Below, in pieces: positions 26,214 to 34,754 of a DNA stretch of 64,000 nt (position 1 is its first letter; each line of letters begins with the position of its first letter). The stretch is from CAVTWH01 sp963794685. Its GTDB lineage: Bacteria > Actinomycetota > Actinomycetes > Mycobacteriales > Micromonosporaceae. The stretch is taken from positions 124,001 through 188,000 of the forward strand of contig CAWCFK010000005.1 of NCBI GenBank assembly GCA_963794685.1, in the 5' to 3' direction. The notes beneath the pieces were generated by a model, which was not told where the DNA came from, did not search any database, and was given only the letters and a program-made list of their open reading frames with translations. The position numbers were made by a program, and so were the translations under genes.

Positions 26214-26981
26214 AGCGCATCACCGTCCACAGTGGCCGGTGCGGCCCACGGCAGGGCCAGCCGGCTGACCAGCCCGACCAGCCCGAAGCCGGCGATCGCC
26301 AGCAGGCCCGCGCAGAGCGCGATGCCCCAGGTACGGGCCACGTCCAGCTGCTGCTCGCTGATGGTCATGGCCACCCCGAGGCCGGCGTCGACCCGGCCCA
26401 GGTACTCGCCGATGATGGCGCCGAGCAGCGCCGCCGGGGCGGCGATCTTCAGGGCGGCCAGGGTGCTGGGCAGCGCGGCCACCAGGCGGACCCGGCGCAG
26501 CTGCTGCCAGCGCCCGCCGCCGTAGGCGCGGACCAGGTCCAGCGCTGCCGCCTCCGCCGAGCGCAGCCCGAGCAGCGCCCCGATCAGCGTGGTGAAGAAG
26601 CAGGCCAGGCCGGCCAGCACCTGCATCGGCCGGGCGCCGGTGAAGACCAGCGACAGGATCGGCCCGATCGCCACGATGGGCAGGCAGTAGGAGACGATCG
26701 CGAGCTGGGTGACCAGCCGCTCCAGGGCCGGTACCAGCAGCACCAGCAGGGCGGCCGCGATGGCCGCGCCGTTGCCGGCCAGGTAGCCGACCAGCGCCTC
26801 ACCGCCGGTCTGGCGGATGTGCGGGCGCGTAGAAGCCCCAGCCGTCGTGCTGCGCCTGGCGCAGCACCGCCCACGGGGTGGGTACCCCCTGGGCCGTGCT
26901 GAGCACGGTGCTGGCCAGCAGCTGCCACAGGGCCAGCAGCGCCAGGGTGCCGACCAGGCCGCCCAGCCGCCGCCCGGTCAC
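26210..26981 (-). CDS. ABC transporter permease, SsuC-like (first permease), one apparent insertion
   Basis: The GTG at 26981 overlaps the ATPase stop (GTGA). An N-terminal helix (LGGLVGTLALLALWQLLAST) and TPWAVLRQAQHDGWGFY precede an extra base near 26821; the frame resumes at HIRQTGGEALVGYLAGNG. Corrected length is about 256 residues. The EAA-like loop is RAYGGGRWQQLRRVRLVAAL, then IIGEYLGRVDAGLGVAM. It is homologous to the next permease. Confidence 0.85.
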
Positions 26982-27974
26982 GCCGACCCCGCCCGGCCGA
27001 ACAGCAGTTCGGAGAGGTGGTCGGCGTACCGCGTGGAACTGCGGGGTGCGCATCATTTCCGGCGTACGCGGCCGGGGCAGGTCGATCGGCAGCACGGTGA
27101 GCACCCGGCCCGGCCGCGGCGACATCACCGCCACCACGTCGGAGAGCAGCACCGCCTCGCCGATCGAGTGGGTCACCAGCAGCGTGGTGGTGGCCCGGGC
27201 CTGCCAGACGCGCTGCAGCTCCAGGTTGAGCCGCTGGCGGGTCATGTCGTCCAGGGCGCCGAACGGCTCGTCCAGCAGCAGCACCGCCGGCTCCACCACG
27301 AGCGCGCGGGCGATCGCCACCCGCTGGCGCATGCCGCCGGACAGCTGCGCCGGCCGGGCCTTCTCGAAGCCCTCCAGGCCGACCAGGCGGATCAGGTCGG
27401 GTACCACGGTGGGGCCGACCCGGATGCCGGCGATCTCCAGCGGCAGCCGGATGTTGGCGGCCACCGAACGCCACGGCAACAGCGCACTGTCCTGGAAGGC
27501 GATGCCCAGATGGTGACGGCGCTGGACGAGCTGCGGCGGCTCGCCGTGCACCAGGGCGGTGCCGGCGGTGGGCGCGTCGAGGGCCGCCAGGATGCGCAGC
27601 ACGGTGGACTTGCCGCAGCCGGACGGTCCGAGCAGGGCGAGGAACTGGCCCTCCTGGCTGTCCAGGTCCACCCCGTCCAGGGCCACCACCCGGCGCCGGC
27701 CGAGCCGGAACTCCTTGCGCAGCCCACGCAGGTGCAGCCCGGTCCCGCGCTCCGCCGGCGCCGCGGGCGTCGGCGGGCCAGCGTCGGCCGGGGCCGACGC
27801 CCTACCCGCTGGACCGGCTTGGGATGGCAGCGCAGCGCCCGGGTCCGCCAGGCCGGCCTGTGCGGGCGTCGCAGCGCCGCGGTCGGCCGGGCTGCTGTGG
27901 GCGAGGGCCGGCGCGCCCGACCCGGCGGGCGCTGCCCCCGGGTCGGGCACGCCGGTGCTGGCCCGGGTACTCAT
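26978..27974 (-). CDS. ABC transporter ATPase, SsuB/TauB type, with long Ala/Pro-rich N-terminal extension
   Basis: Walker A LLGPSGCGKSTVLRILAAL (~residue 125), Q-loop FQDSALLPW, signature QLSGGMRQRVAIARAL, Walker B VLLLDEPFGALDD and H-loop LLVTHSIGEAV, all standard for nitrate/sulfonate importers. The ATG overlaps the lipoprotein stop. The first ~75 residues are a low-complexity Ala/Pro/Gly region absent from normal SsuB; a downstream start just before the domain is possible. An extra base near 27030 hides the ending FHAYADHLSELLFGRAGSA; corrected length is about 331. Confidence 0.88.
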
Positions 27975-29098
27975 GCCGAGGCGGCCGGCGCCGGTTGGGG
28001 CAGGCCGCTGACGAGCTCGGGCGACGCCTGGTAGACCTCTTTGAGCAGGGACAGGTCGAACAGCTTTGCGGCGGTCAGCGCCAGGCCGCCGTCGCTGAGC
28101 GTCTTGATGTTCTCCTCGACCAGCTGCTCCGTGACGGTGAACAGGCCGTTGGCTTTGGTGTCGGCGTTGAGGATGAGGGTGTTCTCGGTCTGCGACTCCA
28201 GGGTCTGCTCGGCGGCGGTCAGCCCCAGCCCCTTGCCGTAGGTGTTGGCGGCCAGCTCGGCGCCCGCCTTCGGGTCCTTGAGGTTGTCGGTCCAGCCCTT
28301 CGCCTCGGCGCTGAGGAACGCCTTGAGCAGGTCCCGGTGGGCGTCGATGGTGTCCTGGCGGACCATGTAGGTCTCGCTCACCAGCGGGTAGCCGTGGTCG
28401 GCGAGCAGGAACGAGGTCACCTCGAAACCCTTGCTGCGCAGGTCGTTGGGTTCGTTGGTGACGAAGGAGAACCAGCCGTCGACGGTACCCTGGGTCAGCG
28501 GCAGCGGGTCGAACTGCACCGGTACCTTGGTGATCTTCGAGGCGTCCAGGCCGGCGGCCTTGACGAACGCCGCCCACACCGACTCGTTCGTCGCCTGCAC
28601 GCCGATCTTCCTGCCGTACATGTCCTGCGGAGTTTTGATCGGCTTGCCGGCCATGGACATCACGCAGAACGGGTTCTTCTGGTACTGCGCACCAATGATC
28701 TTGAGTGGCGCGCCCTTGACGATCGCGGCGCCGGTGATGTCCGGCGAGCTGATGCCGACGATCGCCTTCTTGGTCACCACGTCGGTCTCCTGCGGGGTGG
28801 CCGACGGGCCGCCGGAGATCAGGTTGACCGAGCTGAAGCCGGCAGCGGTGTAATAGCCTTTGCTGTCGGCCAGGTAGCTGCCGGCGAACTCGACGTTCTT
28901 GATCCAGGACAGCCGCAGGCTCAGCGCGCCGAAGTCCTTGGCGCCGCCGCTGGCCGCGGTCGACGGCTTGTCGTCGCCGCAGGCGGCCAGCAGCGGTCCG
29001 GCCAGCAGGGCCAGGCCGCCGAAGCGCAGGCCGCGGCGCAGCAGCAGGCGGCGGCTGAGGGCGGTGGGGTCGGCGGGGCGGTGCGCCGCGTCGTTCAC
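27971..29098 (-). CDS. NMT1/SsuA-like substrate-binding lipoprotein
   Basis: 375 residues. The signal SRRLLLRRGLRFGGLALLAG is Arg-rich and ends in a LLAAC lipobox (~residue 40). NMT1 domain: LRLSWIKNVEFAGSYLADSK near 61, SPDITGAAIVKGAPLKIIGA near 118 and GVQATNESVWAAFVKAAGLD near 165. This family binds pyrimidine, taurine, nitrate or nucleobase-like ligands. It heads the importer operon and is next to ureide/purine catabolic genes on the same strand, so a purine breakdown product such as allantoin is a reasonable but unproven ligand. Confidence 0.9.
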   Translation of the reverse strand: MNDAAHRPADPTALSRRLLLRRGLRFGGLALLAGPLLAACGDDKPSTAASGGAKDFGALSLRLSWIKNVEFAGSYLADSKGYYTAAGFSSVNLISGGPSATPQETDVVTKKAIVGISSPDITGAAIVKGAPLKIIGAQYQKNPFCVMSMAGKPIKTPQDMYGRKIGVQATNESVWAAFVKAAGLDASKITKVPVQFDPLPLTQGTVDGWFSFVTNEPNDLRSKGFEVTSFLLADHGYPLVSETYMVRQDTIDAHRDLLKAFLSAEAKGWTDNLKDPKAGAELAANTYGKGLGLTAAEQTLESQTENTLILNADTKANGLFTVTEQLVEENIKTLSDGGLALTAAKLFDLSLLKEVYQASPELVSGLPQPAPAASA

Positions 29099-29291
29099 GA
29101 AGGCTCCTCTCAGGCGCGGGCGCTGCCCGCGCGCTGGGCACGAAATGCGGAATTGGCGGCTGCCCGGGATGCCGGACAGCCGCTCGGTAAAGGGGACCGG
29201 CGTGCGCGCCGGTCACGGCGGCCCCGCCGCGACCGCGGCCGGTGCCGTGAAGACGGCTGCTGGAACCGGGATGCGGACACCCCGGAGAGGT

Positions 29292-29329
29292 GGCGAGGGT
29301 GCTGCCCAACGGGCAAGGTCAGCCTCACC
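29292..29329 (-). ncRNA. Candidate structured leader element
   Basis: On the minus strand GGTGAGG (29323-29329) can pair with CCTCGCC (29292-29298) with one G-U pair. The enclosed segment forms a perfect hairpin TGCCC-GTT-GGGCA (29303-29315). A further CACCC/GGGGTG pairing is possible just downstream. The fold lies 190-230 bases before the binding-protein start, a riboswitch-like position. It matches no family I can name; a random GC-rich fold is quite possible. Confidence 0.22.
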
Positions 29330-29388
29330 GAGGGCGATTTCACGGACGTTTCCCGCGTCTTAATTGGCCGTTGCCTCCGCCACGGCCG

Positions 29389-29404
29389 GCCGCCCGCAGG
29401 CGGC
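29389..29404 (-). terminator. Short hairpin after malate synthase
   Basis: GCCGCC (29389-29394) and GGCGGC (29399-29404) flank a 4-base loop 61 bp beyond the malate synthase stop. It is a modest but plausible terminator for the ureide operon. Confidence 0.4.
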
Positions 29405-29408
29405 ATCC

Positions 29409-29483
29409 GGCTACGGCAGCGGGCCGGTCGCCCCGCAGGGGATCCGGCGCCGCGCTCCGGGTGGCTACGGCAGCGGGCCGGTC
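29409..29483 (-). repeat. Duplicated 3' end of the malate synthase gene
   Basis: A 21-bp perfect direct repeat at 29409-29429 and 29463-29483, 54 bp apart. The gene-side copy encodes the last residues (VTGPLP) and stop of malate synthase; the second copy lies in the downstream gap. It looks like a local duplication (or slipped assembly) of the gene end. Confidence 0.8.
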
Positions 29484-31045
29484 ACCTGGGGGATGAAGTC
29501 GGGTAGCTCGGTGCCGAGCGCGGCGGCCCGGACCACACCGGCGGCCGCGGCTACGGCGGCCGGTGCCACGCCGGCGTCGACCAGCTGCCGGCACTGCTCG
29601 TCCAGCAGGTCGGCGACCAGCTCGGCGGTGACCGGTACCCCGTCCGGCAGGCGCACGCCGTGCCGGATCCACTGCCACAGCTGGCTGCGGCTGATCTCGG
29701 CGGTGGCCAGGTCCTCCATCAGGCCGTCCAGGCCGACCGCGCCCTGCCCGCCCAGCCAGGCGTGCACGTAGCGCAGCGCCACGCTGACGTTGCCGACCAG
29801 TCCGGCCCGGGTCACCGCCCCGCCGGGGATGGCGACCTGCAGCAGCGGGTCCAGAGTGGACAGTGCGGGCACCGTCCGGTGCAGCTGGTGCGGCTTGCCG
29901 TCCAGCACCCGGTCGAACACGCCGGTGGCCACCGGTACCAGGTCGGGGTGGGCCACCCAGGTGCCGTCGTAGCCGAGGTCGGCCTCGCGCTGCTTGTCCG
30001 CCGTCACACCGACCAGCGCCCGCTCGTTGGCGGCCGGGTCGCGCCGGTCCGGGATCAGCGCCGCCATACCGCCGATCGCGTGCGCTCCGCGCCGGTGGCA
30101 GACGGCCACCAGCTGCCGGGCGTAGGCGGCCAGGAACGGCACGGTCATCGTCACCTGTCCCCGGTCCGGCAACAGGAACGCCGGATCCGCGCCGAACTTC
30201 TTCACCAGCGAGAAGATGTAGTCCCAGCGACCGGCGTTGAGCCCGGTGGCCCGCCCGCGCAGCGCGTAGAGGATCTCGTCCATCTCGTACGCGGCGGTGA
30301 TGGTCTCGATCAGCACGGTCACCCGGATGCTGCGCGGAGCCAGCCCGACCCGGCGCTCCACGTCACCGAGGAGCGCGTCCCACCACTGCGCCTCGTGGTG
30401 GCTCTCCAGCTTGGGCAGGTAGAGGTAGAGGGCGCTGCCGGCGGCTTCGCGTGCCGGGCCGGCCAGGGTGGCGGCCACCGCCACGTCGAACAGGCCGGCC
30501 GCCACCGGCGCCCCGTCCACCCGTACCCGCGCCTCGTCCAGGTGCAGGCCGCGCGGGCGTACCACCACGGTCGCCCCGTCCGGCGCGGCCGTCTCGACCC
30601 GACCGTCGGGGCGGGTGAAGGTGAGCCGGCCGTGCGCGTGCGCACCGATCGCGCGCAGCCCGGTGACGATGTTGGCCCAGGTGGGGGCGAGCGCGTCCTC
30701 CAGGTCGCAGAGGAATACCCGGGCGCCCGAGTTGATCGCGGAGACCATCATCTTCGGCTGCGCCGGTCCGGTGATCTCGCAGCGGCGGTCGGTGAGGTCG
30801 GCCGGGGCGGCCGGTACCGTCCAGTCGCCGGCCCGGACGTCGGCGGTGGCCGGGTCGGGACCGGGCCGCGCCCCGGCCCGGAACGCGGCGGCCCGCTCCC
30901 GACGCCGGCGCAGCAGCACCGCCCGGGCGTGCCCGTAGTCGCGCTGCAGGGTGGCGACCAGGGCCAGCGCCTCGGCGGTGAGTACCCCGTCGGTGTCCAC
31001 GGCGGGGTCGCCCACGACGGTGGCGCGCGGTGCGGTGGCGCTCAT
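29465..31045 (-). CDS. aceB: Malate synthase A
   Basis: 526 residues, the usual malate synthase A length. It condenses glyoxylate with acetyl-CoA to malate. Motifs: RRCEITGPAQPKMMVSAINS near 87, FLCDLEDALAPTWANIV near 111, YLPKLESHHEAQWWDALLGD near 208, GRWDYIFSLVKKFG near 271 and HPDLVPVA near 370. No isocitrate lyase is beside it. It is instead co-transcribed (ATGA overlap) with a ureide amidohydrolase and downstream of the uricase genes, so it most likely disposes of glyoxylate from purine ring breakdown. Confidence 0.95.
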   Translation of the reverse strand: MSATAPRATVVGDPAVDTDGVLTAEALALVATLQRDYGHARAVLLRRRRERAAAFRAGARPGPDPATADVRAGDWTVPAAPADLTDRRCEITGPAQPKMMVSAINSGARVFLCDLEDALAPTWANIVTGLRAIGAHAHGRLTFTRPDGRVETAAPDGATVVVRPRGLHLDEARVRVDGAPVAAGLFDVAVAATLAGPAREAAGSALYLYLPKLESHHEAQWWDALLGDVERRVGLAPRSIRVTVLIETITAAYEMDEILYALRGRATGLNAGRWDYIFSLVKKFGADPAFLLPDRGQVTMTVPFLAAYARQLVAVCHRRGAHAIGGMAALIPDRRDPAANERALVGVTADKQREADLGYDGTWVAHPDLVPVATGVFDRVLDGKPHQLHRTVPALSTLDPLLQVAIPGGAVTRAGLVGNVSVALRYVHAWLGGQGAVGLDGLMEDLATAEISRSQLWQWIRHGVRLPDGVPVTAELVADLLDEQCRQLVDAGVAPAAVAAAAGVVRAAALGTELPDFIPQVTGPLP

Positions 31046-32313
31046 CGGCTCCCCTTTTCCAACCGGGCGTCGGCGAGCAGCAGCGCGGCGCTCAGAACGT
31101 CGGCCCCGGCCACCAGGTGGACCGGGTCGGTGGCTTCGTCGGGGGTGTGGCTCAGCCCGGCGGTGCTCGGGGTGAAGACCATGCCGATCGGGCCGAGCGC
31201 CGCCATCACCTGGGCATCGTGGCCGGCGCCGCTGGGCAGGTGCAGGCAGGACTGGCCGCGTGAGCGCGCCGCGTCGGCGACAGCGCCGGACAGCCTCGGG
31301 TCGGCCGGCACGGCCGCGACCGCGGAACGGGGGTGTACCTCGACGGTGGTACCGGTCTCGGCGGCCACCCGGGCCGCCTCGGCGCGCAGCCGGCGCAGCG
31401 CGGCGGCGATCCGGGCGTCGTCCAGGTCACGCAGGTCCACGCCGATCCGGGCGCGGCCGGCCACGACGTTGCGCACGCCGGGTTCGAGGGTGAGCACACC
31501 GGTGGTGGCCACCCGTACGCCGGTGTCGCCGGTGAGTCCCCGGACGACCAGGACCAGCAGCGCCGCCGCGTGGGCGGCGTCCCGCCGGGCCGCCATCGGC
31601 GTGGTACCGGCGTGGTTGGCGACCCCGGTGACGACCAGGTCCACAGTGGACCGGCCGGTGACACCGGTGACGACGCCGATCGGTACGCCCGCGTCGTCCA
31701 GCACCGGCCCCTGCTCGACGTGCAGCTCCAGGTAGCCGGCCAGCGACCCGGGCGGCCAGGCGGCGGCGGTGACGCGCCCCGGGTCGCCGCCGGCGTCGCG
31801 TAGCCGCTGCGCCAGCGGTACCCCCTCGTCGTCGGGCTCGGCCAGCTGCGCCGCGGTGAGCGCGCCGGCGATGGCGAGCGAGCCGACCATGCCCGGGGTG
31901 CCGCGCGCCCCCTCCTCGTTGCTGAACGCCACCACCGCCAGGTCGTGCCGCAGCTGGACACCGGCCGCGTGCAGCGCGGCGGCCACCTCGACGGCGGCCA
32001 GCACGCCGTAGGCGCCGTCCAGCGGGCCGGCCTGCACGACGGTGTCCAGGTGGCTGCCGCAGGCCAGCACGCCGAGCGCGGCGCTGCCCGGGCGGCGCCC
32101 GATCAGGTTGCCCGCCGGGTCGACCTGCGGCCGCAGCCCGGCCTGCTCCATCCAACCGGCCACCAGGTCCCGGCCAGCCACGTCGGTCGGCGAGTACGCC
32201 AGCCGGGTGACCCCCGCGCCCGGCGTGTCGGTGTACCCCGCCAGCTGGTCGAGCCGGGCCAGCAGCCGCTCCCCGTCGACCCGGGGCGCCGCGGTCTCGG
32301 TAGCCGAGGTCAC
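31042..32313 (-). CDS. M20 family Zn hydrolase, allantoate amidohydrolase/N-carbamoyl amino acid hydrolase type
   Basis: 423 residues; the GTG overlaps the upstream stop. Metal-site motifs: GSHLDTVVQAGPLDGAYGVL near 90, FSNEEGARGTPGMVGS near 130, YLELHVEQGPVLDDAGVPIG near 198, SGAGHDAQVMA near 365 and SHTPDEATD near 395. Family members hydrolyse ureido groups of allantoate, ureidoglycolate/ureidoglycine or N-carbamoyl amino acids, releasing NH3 and CO2. The uricase genes upstream and malate synthase downstream favour an allantoate/ureidoglycine role; 3-ureidopropionase activity cannot be excluded. Confidence 0.9.
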   Translation of the reverse strand: MTSATETAAPRVDGERLLARLDQLAGYTDTPGAGVTRLAYSPTDVAGRDLVAGWMEQAGLRPQVDPAGNLIGRRPGSAALGVLACGSHLDTVVQAGPLDGAYGVLAAVEVAAALHAAGVQLRHDLAVVAFSNEEGARGTPGMVGSLAIAGALTAAQLAEPDDEGVPLAQRLRDAGGDPGRVTAAAWPPGSLAGYLELHVEQGPVLDDAGVPIGVVTGVTGRSTVDLVVTGVANHAGTTPMAARRDAAHAAALLVLVVRGLTGDTGVRVATTGVLTLEPGVRNVVAGRARIGVDLRDLDDARIAAALRRLRAEAARVAAETGTTVEVHPRSAVAAVPADPRLSGAVADAARSRGQSCLHLPSGAGHDAQVMAALGPIGMVFTPSTAGLSHTPDEATDPVHLVAGADVLSAALLLADARLEKGSR

Positions 32314-32729
32314 CGCAGCCCCAGCACGGTGGGCAGCTCGGCATTGGCGCGCAGGTACGCCTGGTAGGCGCGGAAGCCGCCGAAGTCGGCGATGTCCACC
32401 ACCCGGTCGGCCGGGTCCAGCCGCTCCGGGCGCAGGTGCATGGCGTTGACGATCTCGCCGGTGTCCAACTCGACGGCGCCCAGCTCCAGCTCGGCCGGCT
32501 CGCTGGGCATCAACGAGCCGTAGAGCATCTCCTCGGTCAGCTCGTAGAGCTCGCCGAGAATGCTCACCCCGCCGTCCGGTACCGGGAACAGTCCGGGGAA
32601 CTCGTCCCGCACGGCGAAGAACCGGTAGTGCGGGGCGGTGCGCGCCGCACCCAGGAACACGGCGCCGGTGATCGCACCGTGGTGCGGCTGGCCGGACATC
32701 GCCGTGCCGTTGAGGAACATGCGTCGCAT
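32310..32729 (-). CDS. Small AIG2/gamma-glutamylcyclotransferase-like protein related to the AtzF C-terminal domain
   Basis: A 140-residue single domain. MFLNGTAMSGQPHHGAITGA, FLGAARTAPHYRFFAVRDEF and VSILGELYELTEEMLYGSL match the BtrG/AIG2 fold and most closely the extra C-terminal domain of allophanate hydrolases, which removes CO2 from the N-carboxycarbamate product. The ATG at 32729 follows GGAGG. It is coupled to the M20 ureide hydrolase. As a stand-alone protein in a ureide operon it may finish the decarboxylation of a carbamoylated intermediate (inference). Confidence 0.8.
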   Translation of the reverse strand: MRRMFLNGTAMSGQPHHGAITGAVFLGAARTAPHYRFFAVRDEFPGLFPVPDGGVSILGELYELTEEMLYGSLMPSEPAELELGAVELDTGEIVNAMHLRPERLDPADRVVDIADFGGFRAYQAYLRANAELPTVLGLR

Positions 32730-32909
32730 CAGGCTCCTCCGGTGGCGGTTGCGCTGCGGTGCGGTGCGGGGAGATCAATGTATCCAGCCGGACCCGGCCT
32801 GCCTAGCCGGGCGCGACCGCCTCGTCCCCGTTTCGCCGACCCGGAAACGCAGTTGTCACCGGACGGCAATCGGCTGTCACCGGACCGGGTCCGGCTGCGG
32901 TGACGCCGG
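32730..32909 (-). promoter_or_regulatory. Putative promoter region with paired direct repeats
   Basis: A 180-bp gap before the small AIG2-like gene. It contains TGTCACCGGAC twice (32854-32864 and 32875-32885) with starts exactly 21 bp apart, two helical turns, 125-156 bp upstream of the start codon. This arrangement suits a dimeric activator binding one face of DNA. Confidence 0.45.
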
Positions 32910-33812
32910 TCACCGGGCAGCCGCCGCCCGGCGCAGGAAGGCGCCCGCGCGGTCGGTGGCGGCGCGCGCCTCCGGGGCGTCGGCGACCGACTGGTACACG
33001 TGCGGTAGCCCGTCGCCGACCTCCAGGGTGGCGTGCACGCCGGCCGAGCGGGCCGCGTCGACCAGCCGTTCGGCGTCGCTGAACAGCAGCTCCTCGCTGC
33101 CCACCTGGACCAGCAGCGGCGGCAGCCCGTGCAGCGGGGCGAACAGCGGCGAGGCCAGCGGCTGGCCGGGGTCGGCGCCGGCCAGGTAGGAGCGGGCGGT
33201 GGTGCGGACGAAGTCGGCCGTGAAGATCGGGTCACGCCCCTGGCGCGCCTCGATCGACTCCCCGGCGGAGGTCAGGTCCACGTGCGGCGAGAACAGCACC
33301 GCGCCCGCCGGCAGCGGTGCACCGGCGTCCCGCAGCGCCACCAGCAGCGCCATGGCCAGGCCCGCGCCGGCCGAGTCACCGGCCAGCAGCACCGGGCCGG
33401 TGGCCGCGCCGCCCGCCCGCAGCCACTGCCACACGGCGCGGACGTCGTCCACGGCGGCCGGGAACGGATGCTCGGGCACCAGCCGGTACTCCGGGAACAG
33501 CACCCGGGCGCCGGCCGCCCGGCCCAGCCGCGCCGCCAGCTCCCCGTGGCTGTGCAGCGAACCCAGGGTGAACCCGCCGCCGTGCAGGTACACCAGCGTG
33601 GTCGCTCGCGTGGCGCCGGGCGGGACGAGCCAGTGGGCGGGCACCCCGGCCGCGTCGACCGCGGTGACGGTGGTGTCCGGCGGGACGGGGAAGACCCAGC
33701 CGCCCGGCGCGAACCCCGCCCGGATCTCGGCGAGGCTGCGCACGTCGCCACCGCGGCTGTCCCGCCGGTGACGGAACCCGTCGACGACGGCCTGGATCTC
33801 TGGACTGGGCAT
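32910..33812 (-). CDS. Alpha/beta hydrolase fold-3 (HSL-type esterase)
   Basis: 300 residues. Oxyanion motif LVYLHGGGFTLGSLHSHGEL near 93, FPEYRLVPEHPFPAAVDDV near 125, nucleophile elbow LLAGDSAGAGLAMA near 165, and a C-terminal DGLPHVYQ with the catalytic His near 275. It is a hormone-sensitive-lipase-like esterase. Its place between urate oxidase and the ureide operon is suggestive, but no purine-pathway step needs such an esterase; it might act on a lactone or ester ureide, or be unrelated. Confidence 0.88.
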   Translation of the reverse strand: MPSPEIQAVVDGFRHRRDSRGGDVRSLAEIRAGFAPGGWVFPVPPDTTVTAVDAAGVPAHWLVPPGATRATTLVYLHGGGFTLGSLHSHGELAARLGRAAGARVLFPEYRLVPEHPFPAAVDDVRAVWQWLRAGGAATGPVLLAGDSAGAGLAMALLVALRDAGAPLPAGAVLFSPHVDLTSAGESIEARQGRDPIFTADFVRTTARSYLAGADPGQPLASPLFAPLHGLPPLLVQVGSEELLFSDAERLVDAARSAGVHATLEVGDGLPHVYQSVADAPEARAATDRAGAFLRRAAAAR

Positions 33813-33881
33813 GATGCGGTCGCCTCCCCTGTTCGCGTGCCAGCGCGACGCTACCGGCGCGGTCCGACAGGTTCGGCTGGC

Positions 33882-34751
33882 TCACCACCAGGCCAGGCCC
33901 GGCTCGGCGGCGTCCGGGCGGGCCACCGTGCCCTCGATCAGCCCGTACGGCCGGTCGGTGGCCACGAACACCTCGCCCCGGTTGTCCTCCCCGAACGGGG
34001 TGAGGTCCACCGGCAGGTGGTGCCGGTTGGGCAGGGACAGCCGCAGCTCCACCACCTCAGGGTGCTGGGCCAGCACCCGCTCGCCCATCGCGTAGAGGGT
34101 CTGCTGCAGCGACAGACTGTAGGTCTGCACGAAGCCGTCGACCAGCGCCGCCCGGACCCCCTCGGACGAGTCGGCCCAGTCGGCGTCGGACCAGTCGGGT
34201 ACCTCGCCCAGCCGCCAGCGGGCGGTCACCGCGGTGGCCAGGATGCGGTCGGTGGTCGGCGCCAGCGTGGTGTAGGGGTCCTCGATGAACCCGGTGAACT
34301 CGGAGTCGGTGGAGTTGAGCAGCACCAGCCCGCTGAGGCCGGCGACCACGGTGGCGCGGACGCCGTCGTAGGTGACCACCGCCGTGCGGGTCTCCTGCCC
34401 GGCGCGGGCGAACGAGTGCGGGCCGAGCCGGGTCCACGGGTGCTCGACCAGGTGCACCCGGGCCGCGCTGATGGTCGGCTGGGAGTCCACGAAGTGCCGG
34501 GCCAGCCGCAGCCCGAACGGCTCCATCCGGCCCACCCCGTAGCGGCCGGCGAAGGCGTAGACGGTGTTCTTCTGGCTGTCGGTGGGCAGGACCGCGGAGT
34601 TGTCCCCGGTCAGGTGGGAGGCGGCCAGGTCGCCGCGGAGCGCCACGCTGACCGTCAGGTCGTGCAGCTCGTGCCGGTCGCCGTCGCGATCGACGCGGAC
34701 CAGGCGGGTCTCCGCCTTGCCGTACTCGTGCGGTCCCAGGACGATCTCCAC
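33882..34751 (-). CDS. pucL: Urate oxidase (cofactor-free uricase)
   Basis: 289 residues; GTG start 3 bp after the HIU hydrolase stop. It converts urate, O2 and water to 5-hydroxyisourate and H2O2. Uricase blocks: YGKAETRLVRVDRDGDRHEL near 10, LPTDSQKNTVYAFAGRYGVG near 55, LNSTDSEFTGFIEDPYTTL near 143 with the substrate-binding Phe, VQTYSLSLQQTLYAMGERVL near 208, and SLPNRHHLPVDLTPFG near 239. The protein lacks a peroxisomal-type tail, as expected. Confidence 0.96.
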   Translation of the reverse strand: MEIVLGPHEYGKAETRLVRVDRDGDRHELHDLTVSVALRGDLAASHLTGDNSAVLPTDSQKNTVYAFAGRYGVGRMEPFGLRLARHFVDSQPTISAARVHLVEHPWTRLGPHSFARAGQETRTAVVTYDGVRATVVAGLSGLVLLNSTDSEFTGFIEDPYTTLAPTTDRILATAVTARWRLGEVPDWSDADWADSSEGVRAALVDGFVQTYSLSLQQTLYAMGERVLAQHPEVVELRLSLPNRHHLPVDLTPFGEDNRGEVFVATDRPYGLIEGTVARPDAAEPGLAWW

Positions 34752-34754
34752 GCC

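Larger units (their letters stand above)
29099..29464 (-). promoter_or_regulatory. Leader region of the NMT1 importer operon (366 bp, no gene)
   Basis: The gap between the malate synthase stop and the binding-protein start. It holds the malate synthase terminator-like hairpin, a repeat of the malate synthase end, an AT-rich patch (29351-29370) that could contain the importer promoter, and a foldable stretch at 29292-29329. I saw no TPP, SAM or guanidine riboswitch core that I could match with confidence. Confidence 0.4.

Noticed and set aside
29099..29464. TPP riboswitch suggested by CTGAGAGGAG close to the NMT1-type lipoprotein start
   Set aside because: The motif is 5-10 bases before the start codon and is simply the Shine-Dalgarno region; the second conserved TPP core is absent.
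33813..33881. A small gene between the esterase and uricase
   Set aside because: 69 bp with no start plus Shine-Dalgarno; it is an ordinary spacer.
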